A stretch of 64,000 bases of DNA from Varroa destructor (taxonomy: Eukaryota > Arthropoda > Arachnida > Mesostigmata > Varroidae), in NCBI RefSeq assembly GCF_002443255.2, contig NW_019211458.1, forward strand, positions 32,917,288 to 32,981,287, written 5' to 3'. A program made the translations under genes and the position numbers. Below the pieces are notes generated by a model. It worked only from the letters and a program-made list of their open reading frames with translations. It made no database searches and was not told the origin of the DNA. This document shows positions 13,540 to 26,903 of the stretch, one piece after another (position 1 is the first letter of the stretch; each line of letters begins with the position of its first letter).

Positions 13540-16500
13540 TTAATCCTTGCGCAGGTCCGCGAAAACCTCCTCGACACCATCCTTAGTGATTATCATAATG
13601 TGCGCGCTATCTCCACATTGGGAATCTCGCTCAGCAGCAGAGATAAAAACATCCTTGATCAAAGCGATCGCCTGATCCTTACTCAAAGGCGCCTTGTCGG
13701 GGTTTTCCTGATTTTTCTTGCCTACCTAATGGGAAAATGATTAGCATCAAACGTTGTTGACATCAGTATTTTTTTATCGTTAGCTTAGAATTAACAACTG
13801 ACTGATATTTTTCGATTTCCGATATATATATATATATTCCATTTTATATTTTCACTATCCAATATGAGTAGATTGATAAAAATTCATATAAATTAGAAAT
13901 TTGACAACGAAAGGAGATAAAAATTTTACAAAATAAACCTTACTATTATTCAAGCGGATTAAAATAGTACTTTATCGTGACAGACTTACAATGCTATCGA
14001 GTAGTGGCATAATTAAAGCAGATGAACTGCCCCCTGAAGCATATTCTAACGTCTCCATATGACCAACAGGATCGTAGGCGTACAGAGCCCCTTTACCCTT
14101 CTCGTCTAACCCAGCCAGCATATTCCATACGTAATAAGGAAAGAAGCGCCTGCAAGTTTTTATTTATTCACAAATACAGTTCATTGATCCACAGTATAAA
14201 TGGAAGCCTATGCTAAATACTTCTCGATACTGTCTGTTAAACTTATATTTCAAACCCGCATTTCAAGACAGGCATGATTGGTTGTAGTGTGTCGTAATCA
14301 CTAGATAAATACTAATAGTAAATTAGCTCCCAACTAAATTTTAAAAACCGTAAAAAATATTTCTTGTCTAATTGAAATTGATTGGTTAAAAGTATGTTCT
14401 ATCTCACCCGTGACATTCAAAGCCACACACATGCTAGTTTACGGTACAGAAAAAGTTTTCTCAAGCAATTAAAGGTTCTCGCCGTCCCAATGACGGCGCA
14501 AACAGTAGTCGTAACGACAAGGAAAGACCTTTTCAAAATCGACAAACCTTCCGTAGAGCATCGTCATACAACACTGCGCTACAGCCAACGTGTTCATATC
14601 CTGGTCGTGCTCATAGTTGTACATCCTTAGCCTGGCCTCTAGGTACTTGCTAAATGTTAGCGAATCGCACCAACATCCGGCTGATGCCAATACAGCGTTG
14701 TTCGTACTACCCCAAATGAAATGTAGATGATAAAAACATTATTCATATCTTCAATTACAGCAGACAAATACTTTGTCATTTCGCGACAATTTGAAGTGTA
14801 TATTATGGTATTGTGATAACTACTCCAATGATAATGATGATTCATATTAGTCGACAGACCTTCAACACTTATCTTACTAAAATAAGTATACAATGTCATG
14901 ATAAAAAAAGCCTCTAAACGGTTAGTATATCTATATAATATCTCCTATAGCTTTAAGTGGATGCGGCAGAAAAGTCATATTTCACGCCCAAATTGTATTT
15001 CCAACTGATTTTATGGTCTGGTTTTTTTAACACCGAAGATAACTTACAGCTTGAAGAGTCTCGTCTGCTTTCTTGTGAGTACAGTAGAACCACTGCAAAG
15101 ACGAGTATCGCTGGCAATAATGGCATAATCTTCGCCAGCAATCGCTGCCAGTGAACTGAAAAAGAAACAAGAACGATACCAAAGACATTCATACGACGTC
15201 CGCAAGGACCAGCTTCTTCACAATGGACACTTCAGTTTATAATAATATAATAACAGTAATATGCCCAACGGCAGGGAAATAAACGGAAATATTTTTTTGG
15301 CTATATATAAATAAAACGCGAACAGGAAAAGCACACTGCATGGTTTTGAATAAAGCTGGATTGACCCATTTCAATTGCTTGGCAGATGTCAACATATTCG
15401 GCCGTTGTTTATACCAAATTGATCAGCTCTCAATTAGCAAATACTTGATTAAAAGTATTTCTCAATGAAAAAGTACTAAACAATAATTTTCTCCTGCCTA
15501 CCTGATAAAATTTATATTTTTAAATGAAAAAAAATTAACGAAATCATTTATTGATCTTCTCGAAGCCAACATGTGTATATATACCGAGTGTGTTACTTGA
15601 TAATAGCGGTCAAAGCTAGTGGCCTTTACTTGAAAGCTACTCGGTAGAAACCCATTTGTAAATCATGAGTGAATTCACGATGTTTATTGTGGTTGAGTGA
15701 CGTCTGTGCGTGGACGTGATTAGCGAACGACAAAATTAATTTAATTCTGTACGACATGCTGACGCATTTTCAACATTGTAAATAGGGATTCTCAAAAGCC
15801 TTTTTGGCAACCAGCGTTACAAGTCCTTCTTTACCTCGTCGCATTGTCCTAATGCCTCCACAAAGATACACTTTATGATTAGAAAATTAAATTGCTCCAA
15901 ATCATACACATATCTTGAAATCGCTTTAGCCTAGCATCATATGAGAAATCTTGTAAATACCGCTTTGATCTTTAGGTTTTTTCCGCAGTAAATAGATTAG
16001 ATCTTATTTCCAGAGCGACATTGGTAGCTCAAAGGCGTGGATTAATCAACTTATAAGAACTTTCTACCTAAAAACGCAGATTAGTATTATTGAGCCTCGC
16101 GACTCTGTAATTGATAATGAATAGTGAAACAAAGATTGTTCTTGTATGAAGGCAATCGCGTATGAATAAAGTGTGTGCGTGAAAAGCACATAAGATGTCA
16201 GCTAAGGGTACAATACTCAAACAGGCATGATAAACTCTCTGAATAAATATATGATATCTATATTTTCTATTTTTGTAATTGACGCAATAAGGTTTTCCTG
16301 AGAAAAAAAGTATTGTCTGCGTACTTATGGGGATAACCTGTTGATAAATATACGATTATTGTTATAAGTTGTCCGCAAAAGGACCATTATGAGATTGTAG
16401 GAAAGACAGATCTACCAGACGTAAAATTCTCGCTCATTTCCTATTAACGTACTTCACGTGATACCTTGTTATCAAACTAAACTAACAGTCAATTGCAGCT

Positions 16501-16691
16501 GCTCCTTCTCAACATGTTCATCAATCACCCATACAGTGTTTGCTAAAGAATGCTTGTTATTCGATATTACACCGAGACAATGCGTTTCAAGTGACGTACC
16601 CGCCATTGTCTTCATATGGATTGAAGCTGTTCATCTGGAAAGGTCGCCCTGCAGCTATTATGTGTGTTTTATCTTCTTGGTCGATAAACAT
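13540..16691 (-). CDS. PSMB1: Proteasome subunit beta type-1 (beta-6), five exons
   Basis: Minus-strand exons in order: 16691-16600, 15155-15048, 14706-14548, 14149-13990, 13725-13540. All have GT-AG borders and compatible phases, giving 234 residues. Family members are about 235-241. The start MFIDQEDKTH precedes NPYEDNGG. Hallmarks follow in order: AAIAGEDYAIIASDTRL, GSAGCW-like ASAGCWCDSL, EARLRMY, RRFFPYYVWNMLAGLDEKGK, YAYDPVGH, ASGGSSSALIMPLLD, DVFISAAERDSQCGD, and the C-terminus DLRKD. It is a structural, non-proteolytic subunit of the 20S core beta ring: the chain has no N-terminal catalytic Thr. Exons are 92-186 bases each and would be missed by a simple open-frame search. A downstream AATAAA is at 13398. 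Nothing looks broken. Cellular role (protein turnover in cytosol and nucleus) is from family knowledge. Confidence 0.95.
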
Positions 16692-18887
16692 TGTGCTCGC
16701 TGATCGACGGAACCACAAAACGGAAAGTGATCACTGAAAAAAGTTTCAAACAAAGAGTTTCAATTAGCTCCAGGAACTACGAATATACCATTCGTATAGA
16801 CGGTGATGCGGCAAATTATACAGCCGGTTGGCCAAACAAACATTCCCGTATGTAAATAAACAGACGATAAGCAGACGCCATATCAGCCGACAAAACAAAC
16901 ATAACAACATTTGTTGCGCAAATGAAATCTGATTCAAACAGTTGAGACCTGCGCGCGAAACTCGCGGAGCTGCCTTTTACTATAATACCAAATCAGTACC
17001 GAATAGGCAGTTAAGCACGAAACCACAAGCTTTCAACTTGAAACAGATTATTGGAAAAGAGAAGAAAGTAATGGACGTTAACGTTAATATCCGAAACACT
17101 CGTCGTATAACGTCAATGCATACCAATGGTGCAGCCTCATATTATTCTTTAGGTAATATCAACTATTAGACTTCAAGCTAACCGGGTGGACTTTGAAACT
17201 GAATAACTTTTGAACTAAGCGCCGCTAGCAGACGGAAATTGATTGGAAAGTATTCCAGTCTTCTAGCAACTTGTAAGCCAAAACCGGTTGAGTTCATTCT
17301 AGGAGAAATTATTTTAGATAGAAGAACATAGTCTATAAAGTCTAAAAGGTCAACGCGTAGTGATCAAAATATTTTTTGCCGGAAGGCCACAGCACTGCGA
17401 GAAGTCAGCGAACATTGTTGCATATGTTAAGCAGGAAAGCCTTAAATCAAAGCGGCCTACGTGAATGGTGCAAACGATTAAGCGACTGAGATTGGAACCT
17501 TGAAAATCACCGATAAAGTGACAAGATGTCATAGCCCGAAGGGCAAGAACGCGTTTCCGCAATGAAGAAGACTTTTAACGAAAGCAGAATCTTAAATCTA
17601 AGGGCTCTACCGGCCAAAACTCGCGTTCACAAGAGTGACATATAGCGAATTACAGAGCTATAATTCAAATACTGAAAATACAAAAACTAAGTAAAAGATG
17701 GGCGTTCCGTGAATAGATTACAATCCAGTTGAAAACGCGCGGTGTATTGAATGTGCAGTATGCGTGACTTAAGTCAACAAAAAACCTTCGTGTAGCATAT
17801 TGTCGCTATGGATGAGTACGGTGTTGGATAACTTCTCCATGCTTCAATTACTTCCAGGATTGAGCAAAAGAGTATTCAACGGTAATTTTAATCCGCTTAT
17901 TCTCTCAATTGAAGTCTATATTATTACAAGGCCTTGTATGCCCTAAAAAGGACAACTAATGGGCAAGCGTATCGCAGCAACGATTTGTAAAAAAAATTAC
18001 ATATGGGAACCCAATTGTGAATTTATGGCCGTCCATGAACTGCGAGAGCAATGCCACAAGCGCTTAAAAAAAGGAAGAGTACCTTTAACAAATTACAAAT
18101 CATTATTCTGGCCGAAATAGTTCAAAAGTTATTGGATTTCTAAATTCGCCGGATTTGCTCGAAACAGCCTAATAGAACTACTATATGTGTCTGCTAGTTA
18201 TTATTGCTTTTATTTTCTACAAATATTCGGTGTGCTGTATTAGAAGTTTATTTACTCACACAATGCGTATTTTCAAAATTTGTTTATATAAATAATATTT
18301 TTAAATTAAGTTAATATGGTATACTTGTATTACATTTAGGTCCGTTATTGGAGGAATATTTTGCAATTGGACATGTGCGTTAGGATATTTGTACATGTGC
18401 TCAAATAAGCAAGTTCTACAATAAACAAAACCGCTTGCGTCTCACAAATTTTTTCTACGATCCTTAACGGCATACACACTTTCGGCTTTGGTTAACATCC
18501 AGTACTCACTTTCTGATCGAAATGCACATACAGTACTTTAGTAATTTATTGCTTAGTAAAGCGCACTTATATAGTTACAATTATGAGGCGAAACAATAAA
18601 TCACATACGCGTCATAATTCGCAAGTGGTTACTTCCCATCCATTGAAGTAGGATGGTTCCGTATCATACCCAGATATTGTTTTCGAACTTATATGTAGCA
18701 CTAGAAAAATAGAGATTATGTTAGCTGACGGGCTTGGAGATAATAATATCCTTTATCGACAGCGCCTATTTAATGAATGTTTATCACCAGAACTAGTATA
18801 GATTGAAATGTTTAAGCAAGCAGCAGTGTCAAACAGAGCAATAAACAGATTTCGAATTTAGCCATTAGTCGAAAAAAGCAACGAAGC
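16692..18887. other. Intergenic region upstream of PSMB1
   Basis: The part next to 16691 should hold the PSMB1 promoter (minus strand), but I see no distinct core element. Around 17340-18160 there are broken frames with no stable resemblance; a decayed transposon is possible but unsupported. Confidence 0.35.
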
Positions 18888-18983
18888 ATGGTTTTGATTC
18901 TGCCCTTTGTAATCGCGCTGCTTGTTGTAAGTACTGCGCTACAGCTGGTCTCATACATTAATGCAACAGGCAGAAAGAGCTAA
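18888..18983 (+). CDS. Possible N-terminal transmembrane exon of the PDZD8-like gene
   Basis: An ATG at 18888 opens MVLILPFVIALLVVSTALQL and continues VSYINATGRKS to a stop at 18981. A single hydrophobic helix at the extreme N-terminus matches the ER anchor of PDZD8 proteins, and the position 1 kb upstream of the SMP exon fits. A strong GTAAGT lies inside it (18927) and would cut the helix. I could not build a phase-compatible join to 19869, so the link is inference. Confidence 0.3.
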   Translation: MVLILPFVIALLVVSTALQLVSYINATGRKS

Positions 18984-19868
18984 CAAAACTAGCCAATATG
19001 CACATTTGCTGTACGTGTTACATTATCATATGTATAACCCTAACGCGATTCGTATTGAAAACAGTGCTCAATGGTTGAATTTCATCTTATTTCCAAGGTG
19101 CTTCTCGCTTTCTGGCTGGTTTATAATAATTATAGATCTTTGGTTAATTCTCGCACCGTAGCAGTCGCATAATTCCTTTTTATACTTGGCTAAACGACGG
19201 TCCAGCTGGTGTTCCTAAGTAATTATGCATGCTGCCAGCACGCCATTTTTTCACACGACTGAATATCAATGTTTTATGAAGAATAAGGTGAAGTAAATTG
19301 TGTGTGATATGAAAAATTTTGATTTGGTGTCCCTGATCTCAAAGAATTGTTTTTTCTAGGTTACACGCTGTGCTGTAAGGCGTAGAATCGCCGCAAAGTT
19401 CTAAACTGAGTCGCCTCATTACTTCGTTAACTGCTTTGAGAATCTCTACAGGGTTATAAAGTCTTTTTCAATTTAGTCGATAAATTCAAGAACGATATCT
19501 CAATGGCCGGATCATGCGTAGCCCGGAAGAAAACCGTTTGTTTTATTCCTGCACATACACCGACACCTGAAAGGTCTCACCAAAAGGGATTTAGTATCAA
19601 AGTTTTACTGTTGGAAATTATAACGTTTGCCCTCTTCCGAATCAGCCGCACAAAAGCGCAACACCGCATGTGACACGCATGACATTACTGACTTGTCGTC
19701 TGCAAAGTGAACAGCGTGCGAGCTATATAAATCTGTGTCTTCTTGGTCATTACTCAGGTGTCGCTGTGGTACCTGTGGAGAGATCTCGAGCTTTTCAGCG
19801 ATGGGCCTCCCCGCCTACGAATCAAACGTATGTTCGGCTCCATTTGCAATTGGTCTTCATCCCCACAG

Positions 19869-21938
19869 GATCGATCATGCGTTTGCGGATGTATTAACTA
19901 TGCTATACATATACTGCAGGATTTCCAAGCAGCTAATATTGAGCGAAATATCATCACGGCATTAAAAGGAGAAATTCGTAATCGATTGGCTATATACAGC
20001 TGGATATCCGTTTATCTTTGGCGCTTAGAACTTGGACAGGGAGTTCCGCGCATAGTCACGCTAAGAAAATTATCCGGAGATGCACTGGGCATTAACGCAA
20101 GTTTCGAATATGCAGGAAATTTTCAGGTGGAGCTGATTGCCAACCTACCGGGAATTGTCGAACGAATAGGTCTGCCAACACAGTTAACAATTAAAGTAAC
20201 GTTGGAGAGATTTGCCGGCTGTATACTCGTCACATTCGTTAATACCAACCCGTACCCGCATATGCGATTCAGCTTTCGCAGGATGCCGCGCTTTGTGTTA
20301 CGAAAAACGTTCATTTCTCCAGAGAACGTCGAGATACAGTCGCGAATACTATCGTGGATCATTGATTTTGCGATTATCTTCGACATCCGAAGTAAGACGC
20401 TTCAACCGCTGTACAGTATGAAGGACACCTTACGACCTCGGCAGTGGCATCTCCTACAAATACCTGAAGCTGTTCATAAACAAGGCATTGTTCTGAATGT
20501 CGAAATTATTCGTGTGACAAGGGTTCTATGTCGCAACGAAAAAATATTTTGTATAGCTACAGTTGAGAACGCTCCTTGGATTCATATGGACCTTGTGGAC
20601 CTCGAACCTGCATGCAGGTTCACCATCTCCATTCAGCGAAGTAACCTTTTTCCAGGTTTAGTATCAGTAGACGAAGATAATCCCAATATTGCGCTAGAAA
20701 CACCCGGCTCAAGGGTAGTTATATGTTCAGTCATTCCCAACAGTGATGCAGACCGAGCAAATATTCTCGAGCGGGATGTCATTATCGAGGTCAACGGGAT
20801 AACGGTGATGAATGCGCAGCATGCCGCAACATTGCTAGACAACAGTGGTAATGTGGCCGTTATAATTGTGGAACGTAAAATTGCATTTAAATGGTCCCGT
20901 ACCCATTTTCGGCTACTTCCACGAGAGCGGTCTATTAGACTGTCAACACTGCAGGAAACCTGTGAGTACCCACAGAGTCCAACAACTACAGGCGTAAACT
21001 TTAAAGCTGTTATTGGAACTCCAGGCGAAATTATACTTAATGCTTCATCCAAGCGCTTCCAATACATCCGTACAGATGAACGTAGAGCGTCAACAGAAAT
21101 TAATACAGCTTTCAAGGTGAAACTAAATCCTGACAGAAAATACATCAACTTTGGTTTATGGTCAGCTGTGAAACCTGAACCTGAATTGCTTGGATATGGT
21201 TCAATGCACCTGTACGCTTGTCTTGCGCATTGCTTTGAGGCACAGGGCCCAACGATTGTATGTTTTTTTTTTATTTTGATTACATTGAAATGACTTAATT
21301 GTTAGAACCTATAATTCTATAACCTATAATATAACGTAATTTAAATTCAGTTATATTAATGCTTGTTTTGTTTAGTGTTCAACTGTTCTTGCAGATCACA
21401 ATTTAGAAAGTTATAATCAGAAAAAGCACATTCTACATCTTGTTATATATAATGTCTCGCTCTGTTGGCAAATCTACTTGTGATGGCTTAGGGGGTGCAA
21501 TTGATATAACCTACAGCACGATGCGAATTTTTTATTTGCTACTGTTCACTTTCATGATAACCTTTATTTGAACTATGATGCGGCTCGGACGATACACCAC
21601 AATAGATTTCTTTTTATATGTAAAAAATGATGTATAGAAATATTACGTATAGGATAGCTAAAGCGCCCATACAGGAATTATTTCCGTTGGATAATTTTTG
21701 TACAAAAATATGTCAATTAGTAGTATATAAAATTGATTCGTACCAAAAAGGTCATCACCAGTAAGCAAAAATACAAGATGCAATGCTCTGCTTTCAGATG
21801 AATGTTCCGTTAGGACATCCTGACCGTATGAAATCTAAGATGGTACCGCGACCCCTACAAAAACATTTAGGAGTGCCAGGATTCAACAGTCGCCTGTGTC
21901 ATGGCAATATTGAGCTCCGAATGACCGTCGTATGCTAA
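19869..21938 (+). CDS. PDZD8: PDZD8-like SMP and PDZ domain protein, 5' end unresolved
   Basis: Main exon 19869-21257 follows a clear ccccacag acceptor. A second exon, 21798-21929, continues in phase 0 and either splices at GTATGC or ends at the TAA at 21936-21938. The first ~170 codons match the lipid-binding SMP (TULIP) domain of PDZD8, with INYAIHIL, LELGQGVPRI and NASFEYAGNFQVEL. A PDZ domain follows (SRVVICSVIPNSDADRANI, ERDVIIEVNGI, NSGNVAVIIVERK). A C2-like segment ends in LLGYGSMHL and, in exon 2, PGFNSRLCHGNIELRMTV. Family knowledge: PDZD8 is an ER-anchored lipid-transfer protein at ER-endolysosome and ER-mitochondria contacts. Known PDZD8 proteins carry a C1 zinc finger and coiled coil after this point; I find neither before the converging CRAMP1 gene at 22923. 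The longest open frame extends back to 19743, but its first 42 codons look like intron. Confidence 0.8.
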
Positions 21939-22922
21939 CTTAAAATATTTCCATACCTAAAACCGCTAGAAAGCGATGTGTCTCATGATTGTAATGCATA
22001 ATGTAATGGCACTTCTCTACAGGATGCGTTTAATGTCCATCTCTGGACATGAAAACTAAACAACGGCATATAATCTGTATTCAAATCTTTCACTTTGATA
22101 TCGGTTGCGGGGGGGGGAGAGGGGGAGAGGGGGGGGGTCGTCTGCTTTTTTGGTGGTATGCTGTGGGTCGCTAACACAGATACTTTAGGTGTACTCAGCG
22201 TAAAACATCAGTATAGCACTTTTAACAGATGGTTATAATAAGGACACAGTGTCAGTAGCATAATAATACATATTTACCTGCATGTATGTAAAACTTTATT
22301 TGTACGTATACAAATTTCGTATTTGTTTTATGTTTTCACCGTCATTTTTCTGCAGCTTTGTAAGCTACAACAATCTCAATTTATGTATATTTTCGTTATG
22401 TACAGAACTATATATATATATAATTAGCTTGCGCACGTATCCTCACTGAGGCCGTAGATACTCATAAAAAGTTTGTACATTTTCCGTATTATACAGAAAA
22501 AAAGTCAAAAGAAATCGAAAGCAAAACTTTGGGTAACCTGTTATATTCATATTTGAACGACGTAGTCGTTATACATTCCTGAGTTTTAGCTAAAGCAGCG
22601 TTGTCTCGGTGCTTTTTTTTTTGCTGAATTCTTGTCTAAACCAGTGGCCACGTAACTATGAAATGAAGCTTTAATGACTGACACCAATTATTTAGTATTA
22701 TCACCAATTGCTAGTTACACGTACGATATTAATTCAAGGGCTGTTAGTAAGTGGCGATGTTGAACAAAGCCCTTACGCTTATCTCAACGCATGAGTGTCT
22801 TAATTGAGAATCAAAGGCTGAACTCGTGCCTAAGCACTCCACAGGTTTGGTTGTTTCTATGGTGTTCAGAACGTGATAGCCTTTTAACACAGCTGCGTTC
22901 CGTAACTGTTGACGCAAAAGTC
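21939..22922. other. Short convergent intergenic region
   Basis: 3' regions of the PDZD8-like (+) and CRAMP1 (-) genes. It contains a G-rich tract at 22109-22137, a short TA run near 22410, and a minus-strand AATAAA (tttatt at 22295-22300) that could end CRAMP1. No cysteine/histidine-rich C1 exon is visible. Confidence 0.5.
22109..22137 (+). repeat. G-tract with G-quadruplex potential
   Basis: Four or more runs of five to nine G separated by single A or AGA (about 29 bases). It is very unusual in this AT-rich context and meets the usual four-G-run quadruplex pattern. Confidence 0.85.
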
Positions 22923-25900
22923 TCAACTATCAGCCGAAGTTCCCGTCCCTGCTGTCGTTTGTCGTGCGATCTGAGCAGCTAAGTCGGCGAATTTGGATGC
23001 ATAGTCTAAACTCGACTCGTTCATTAGGGACTGAAGGTGGCTCTCCACATCCGGGAGACGAGACTCTAGATTAGAATTTGAGTCCGGAGGGCCCGTAGGT
23101 AGAGGTGTAGCCTTAAGAGGCGACTCGAAACTGTTTAGTAGCGAGCCTAGCGACAAATTCGATCCCTCTCCATTGAACCATTGTTTGTTCGGTGTAGACA
23201 GCAATGGAGAGAAGTCAAGAGACATCGAAGGTCCTTGGTCTAGTTCGTTCAAATTGAATGGAGCTTTCTTCGGTGTTTCGAGTGTGTCGGATGACAAAGA
23301 GGGAATGGATAAACGGAGATCTGATCCAGCAGCGTCAGGTATTTGCAAACTGTGATTCAACTGAATATTCTCACTCCCTGTACTTGGTACGGGCACATCC
23401 GGTACAATGTCAGGCAGTGGACTAGGCTGGTCCGAAGTGATAGTTGATGCAATTATTCTCTCCAAAGAAATCTCACCTACAATCGACGTAGATATGATTT
23501 TGTCAAGAGACGTTTCCATCTCCGACGGCACCGGCGCTGCGGGAAGAATGTTTCGAACAACGACACCTGACGGGACGCTTTGAGGCGCTCCGCCTACACC
23601 AGGTGTAACAGTTCCTTGTACGACAGGACTAGTACGTGGCAGAAGCGGCCGTTGCAATACCATAGCTTGAATAGGCTTACGGCGGGCACGTTGACGTTTG
23701 TTGCCCGAGGGAAGTTCAACGCGTATAGAATCGAGTGTAATCGAGTTTTTCTTAAAGGCTCGAGGCGCGTGACCCTGTGGTACGGCGAATTCATTTGGCA
23801 AATCTCGTGCCGCTCTCTCCAAAAGTCTCTCCCTTTTTGGCTTCGGTGGTAATGGAGAGACGGTGGGCCCCGTGGCAACCGCTGCCGGTGGATGGGGCTT
23901 CAATTTAGGGGCTGTTACTGCTGCCGCTTGAGGCTTAGGTTGTGCTAGTGTTGATTTCTTATCACAGAAACTCGCCAGTAGAACAGTAATGAGCTTGTCC
24001 ATTACATTCCGGATTCGGTTCTCAGGTGCGGGGAAATCGGCGCCTTCAAACTTGTAGTAGAGTATAATGCTTGTGGGACAACCGAGTCTCAAATAGAGGT
24101 CGCCGACAGTCAGCACCGATAATGAATCTGCTGTCCAGCCCTCACCAACAGGGCCGTCCTTATCCACTTTTACCTTATCATCATTGGCAGGAATAGAATG
24201 GTTTGTTGTTGTTGCGCACACGAGATTTGAGGCTAAACCGTCGTTAGCCTCCTCATTGACCAATGCTGACACCGATCGATCCGTGGTTCGTTCCGGACCA
24301 CTGAACAAACTAAGCTTTCTTTCCCTTACGTCTTTTTTTCCGCTGTTTAAATGAGTAGTAGTTATAAGGTGTGGATTAAAGTTGTTATCACAGTTTGTCG
24401 TTTGTTTGTTACTTGTATTCATACTTGTGCCAGCGTTCGTATTTCCAGCGGGAATAGCCTTTTCGTCTTTGCCTTCTATAGGAGCCTTGTGGCTGTCATT
24501 CGATCCTGATGTCTCGACTGAGTGACTGTCGGATCTCATCTCGGGCATTTTTGGGTCAACTGTAGCTGTCACACCAGTCGCAGATTTGACAGTGGACCCT
24601 TCGTCCCGTTTAGCAAACCTGATCCGATATGAATTGAGACACACATCCGTGCTACAGTATGTATCAGCAAGTAAAAATTCGATGGCTTTTGGTTGCTGAT
24701 TGGGAAATACTCGAAGACGCAATTTTTGTGGGGCTGCAAATTGAAATATCGAATTCTTCAGTTCTTGCGGTGTCTCCAGTCCCTCCAATGCCGCTAGAAG
24801 TGAGTTCTTTTTTTTCATATGGCCTGGCTGCCATCGTCCTTCCATTAACTCGACAATAGACGCAACTTTTCGTTGGGGAAGGCATGTAACTCGTACACGT
24901 GGATTTTGCGCCAATGACTGAACGTGCGTCCACGCTGCATTATCAATTGGCCGTAGCTCGATTGTAATCTGTGGTGGAATTTTCGGTCCCTCCCAGCCCT
25001 TATCTGGAACGTTGTTAATCAAGCGAAGTGCTCGACACACCGGAGTCTTAACGCGAAAGTTTTTGCCCTTCACTTTAATTATGGTTTGTCCGGTTATAAC
25101 TAGCTCGAGCAATCGTGGTGCATTCGTAGGATTGAGTGCCTTAAAACCGATTTTCTTGCGCATTTCCGAGTAGTTGATGAGGCCGTAAAGCTCTTGTACA
25201 CTTTTCTTCATGTCACCAAGGTCACCTAACGCCTTCGACACCTTGTGCCACGTTCGATAGTAGAAATATCGCACCTGATCTTTATTTTTAAACGTCATCT
25301 CTCCCTGCTGTGTCTTGCTTTTGCGGCTTTTTGCAGCCATGCTGTTGTAAATGGCATCAAAATCTTTGCCGAACTCGCAGAGGGCATCGAAGAACCAGTC
25401 CTTTGATTCCGGGGTCCATAGATCCCATGACCGCCTGGTTCGTTCTGGATTGGATGATTTAGGGCTGGATGCTGCAATATCTTGCTGTAATCGTCGACCC
25501 GCAAATACCTATAAATAAAGAACAGCACAAGAATTCGCACACAGTGGCAGAATCATTATGTATTCTTATGTCCAGATATAATGTCTTGCGCAGGCTTAAT
25601 GAAAGGTAACATATTATAGGGTTAAAGTACTCCAAAAATCACTATAAAATATATCTTACGTTCAATAAGATCGATCTTTTATTGACAACTAATCCTTAAG
25701 GCTCTCAACTCCATGGTTGGCTGCTATTTTGAATACTCATTTATTGGTATCGTCAAGTCAGTTTTTCCTTATTTCAAGGGCTAAAGTCGTTCGGTTACAC
25801 GTAGCGCTAGATACAGTATAAAAACATGCACATACTATAATACCAGTAAAGTGTACGATATACTGCAGTCAGTGTACGCATAACGTTTGGATTAATTTGA

Positions 25901-26712
25901 GAGAAAATCACCCAGTGTTGGCAATTAATAATAAGCTTTAATAAATCTATTCAGTTCTACGTCGACTACTATCGATAAGCGGTGTCTCGGGTGGCAGACC
26001 CGGCAGCCGATTGGACTACACCAATATATTTCCCATCTATTTCACAAAATTTTAGTAACAACGGGCATAGTATTGCTTTCGTTTTCTTTCGTCTATTATT
26101 CTTCTGTCACTGAACTCTAAGTACACAAAGATCTCTTCTATGATTACAACTGGACACTCATGTGAAATGACTAATTATCAAAACCATCAATTGATGGTGT
26201 CTCAAACAAGCGGTCAGCTGTTGTTTTGATGCTTCTTCGAGCTCTCAAAGTAAAAAATATGCTAGTAATGACATCTGTGATCCTTTCCATCTCTAATGTT
26301 TATCCGAACGGTAGTTCATACAAGCCTAATGTAATATCATGCTGTAGAACCATGCTTATGGATTCTTTCTTCTAAATCTAACTGTAACTAGGCCGATAGA
26401 ATTACGAAAACGAGACCAAAGCAACGAAGCAAGTCTCATGATTGGTCGCTTTCAAAATTACGATGTAGTTTGCCTCACGTTCATTTCTGATATGTGGGCG
26501 TCGTGAAGTAGACATGCCCTTTAGGTACGAACCTTAGGACTGCTTGTATCGCCGTCTTTTCGGGGTCGTTTGATGTGACGTCCGCTAACTCGCTGCTGGG
26601 TTGTTGGAGTGCTTTGCTGCGACGGTTGATGCTGAGCTTTTTCATTGCTGCAGGTGTTGGAATTTGTTTGCTTAATATCCTCTTTACCGTTCACGGCAAC
26701 AAGTGCCTCCAT
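22923..26712 (-). CDS. CRAMP1: Cramped chromatin regulator (CRAMP1-like), two coding exons
   Basis: Minus-strand coding exons 26712-26533 (60 codons) and 25508-22923 join in phase 0 across a 1.0-kb intron (donor AAG|GTTCGT, acceptor tttatag), giving about 921 residues. Exon 1 ends in the basic KRPRKDGDTSSPK typical of Cramped N-termini. Exon 2 begins with a SANT/Myb-like region (about residues 84-155: WDLWTPESKDWFFDAL, FGKDFDAIYNS, VRYFYYRTWHKVSK). The conserved QELYGLINYSEMRKKIG stretch follows, then a long low-complexity Ser/Pro-rich remainder. Family knowledge: Cramped is a nuclear chromatin protein needed for linker histone H1 expression. I chose the Met at 26712 because an acceptor-like ggcttag lies just upstream and a GAAG|GTGAGC donor at about 26904 would give a 5' UTR intron. 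A Met further up (26907) would add 65 residues unlike Cramped. The large exon alone is sure. Confidence 0.92.
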
Positions 26713-26903
26713 ACCGCCGGCTAAGCCAGTTGACAAAAAGTACAGCAGGGGCTCGAGGCGCCGATGTTTTAAGATGCCAAGCAGTTGTAGCGGGTTTTTC
26801 GCCCTTTGCAGATTTTCTGCCCGAGAACTTCGACCAAGATTACATCCTCCAAGATAATGGTCACATGCGTACTCGACAATTGCGGTTAATCTTGAATTAT
26901 CGC

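Noticed and set aside
17340..18160. Possible Tc1 transposase relic
   Set aside because: Broken frames give vaguely basic peptides but no catalytic or HTH motif I can point to.
20633..21148. 171-codon minus-strand open frame
   Set aside because: It is the antisense shadow of the PDZ/C2 part of the PDZD8-like exon.
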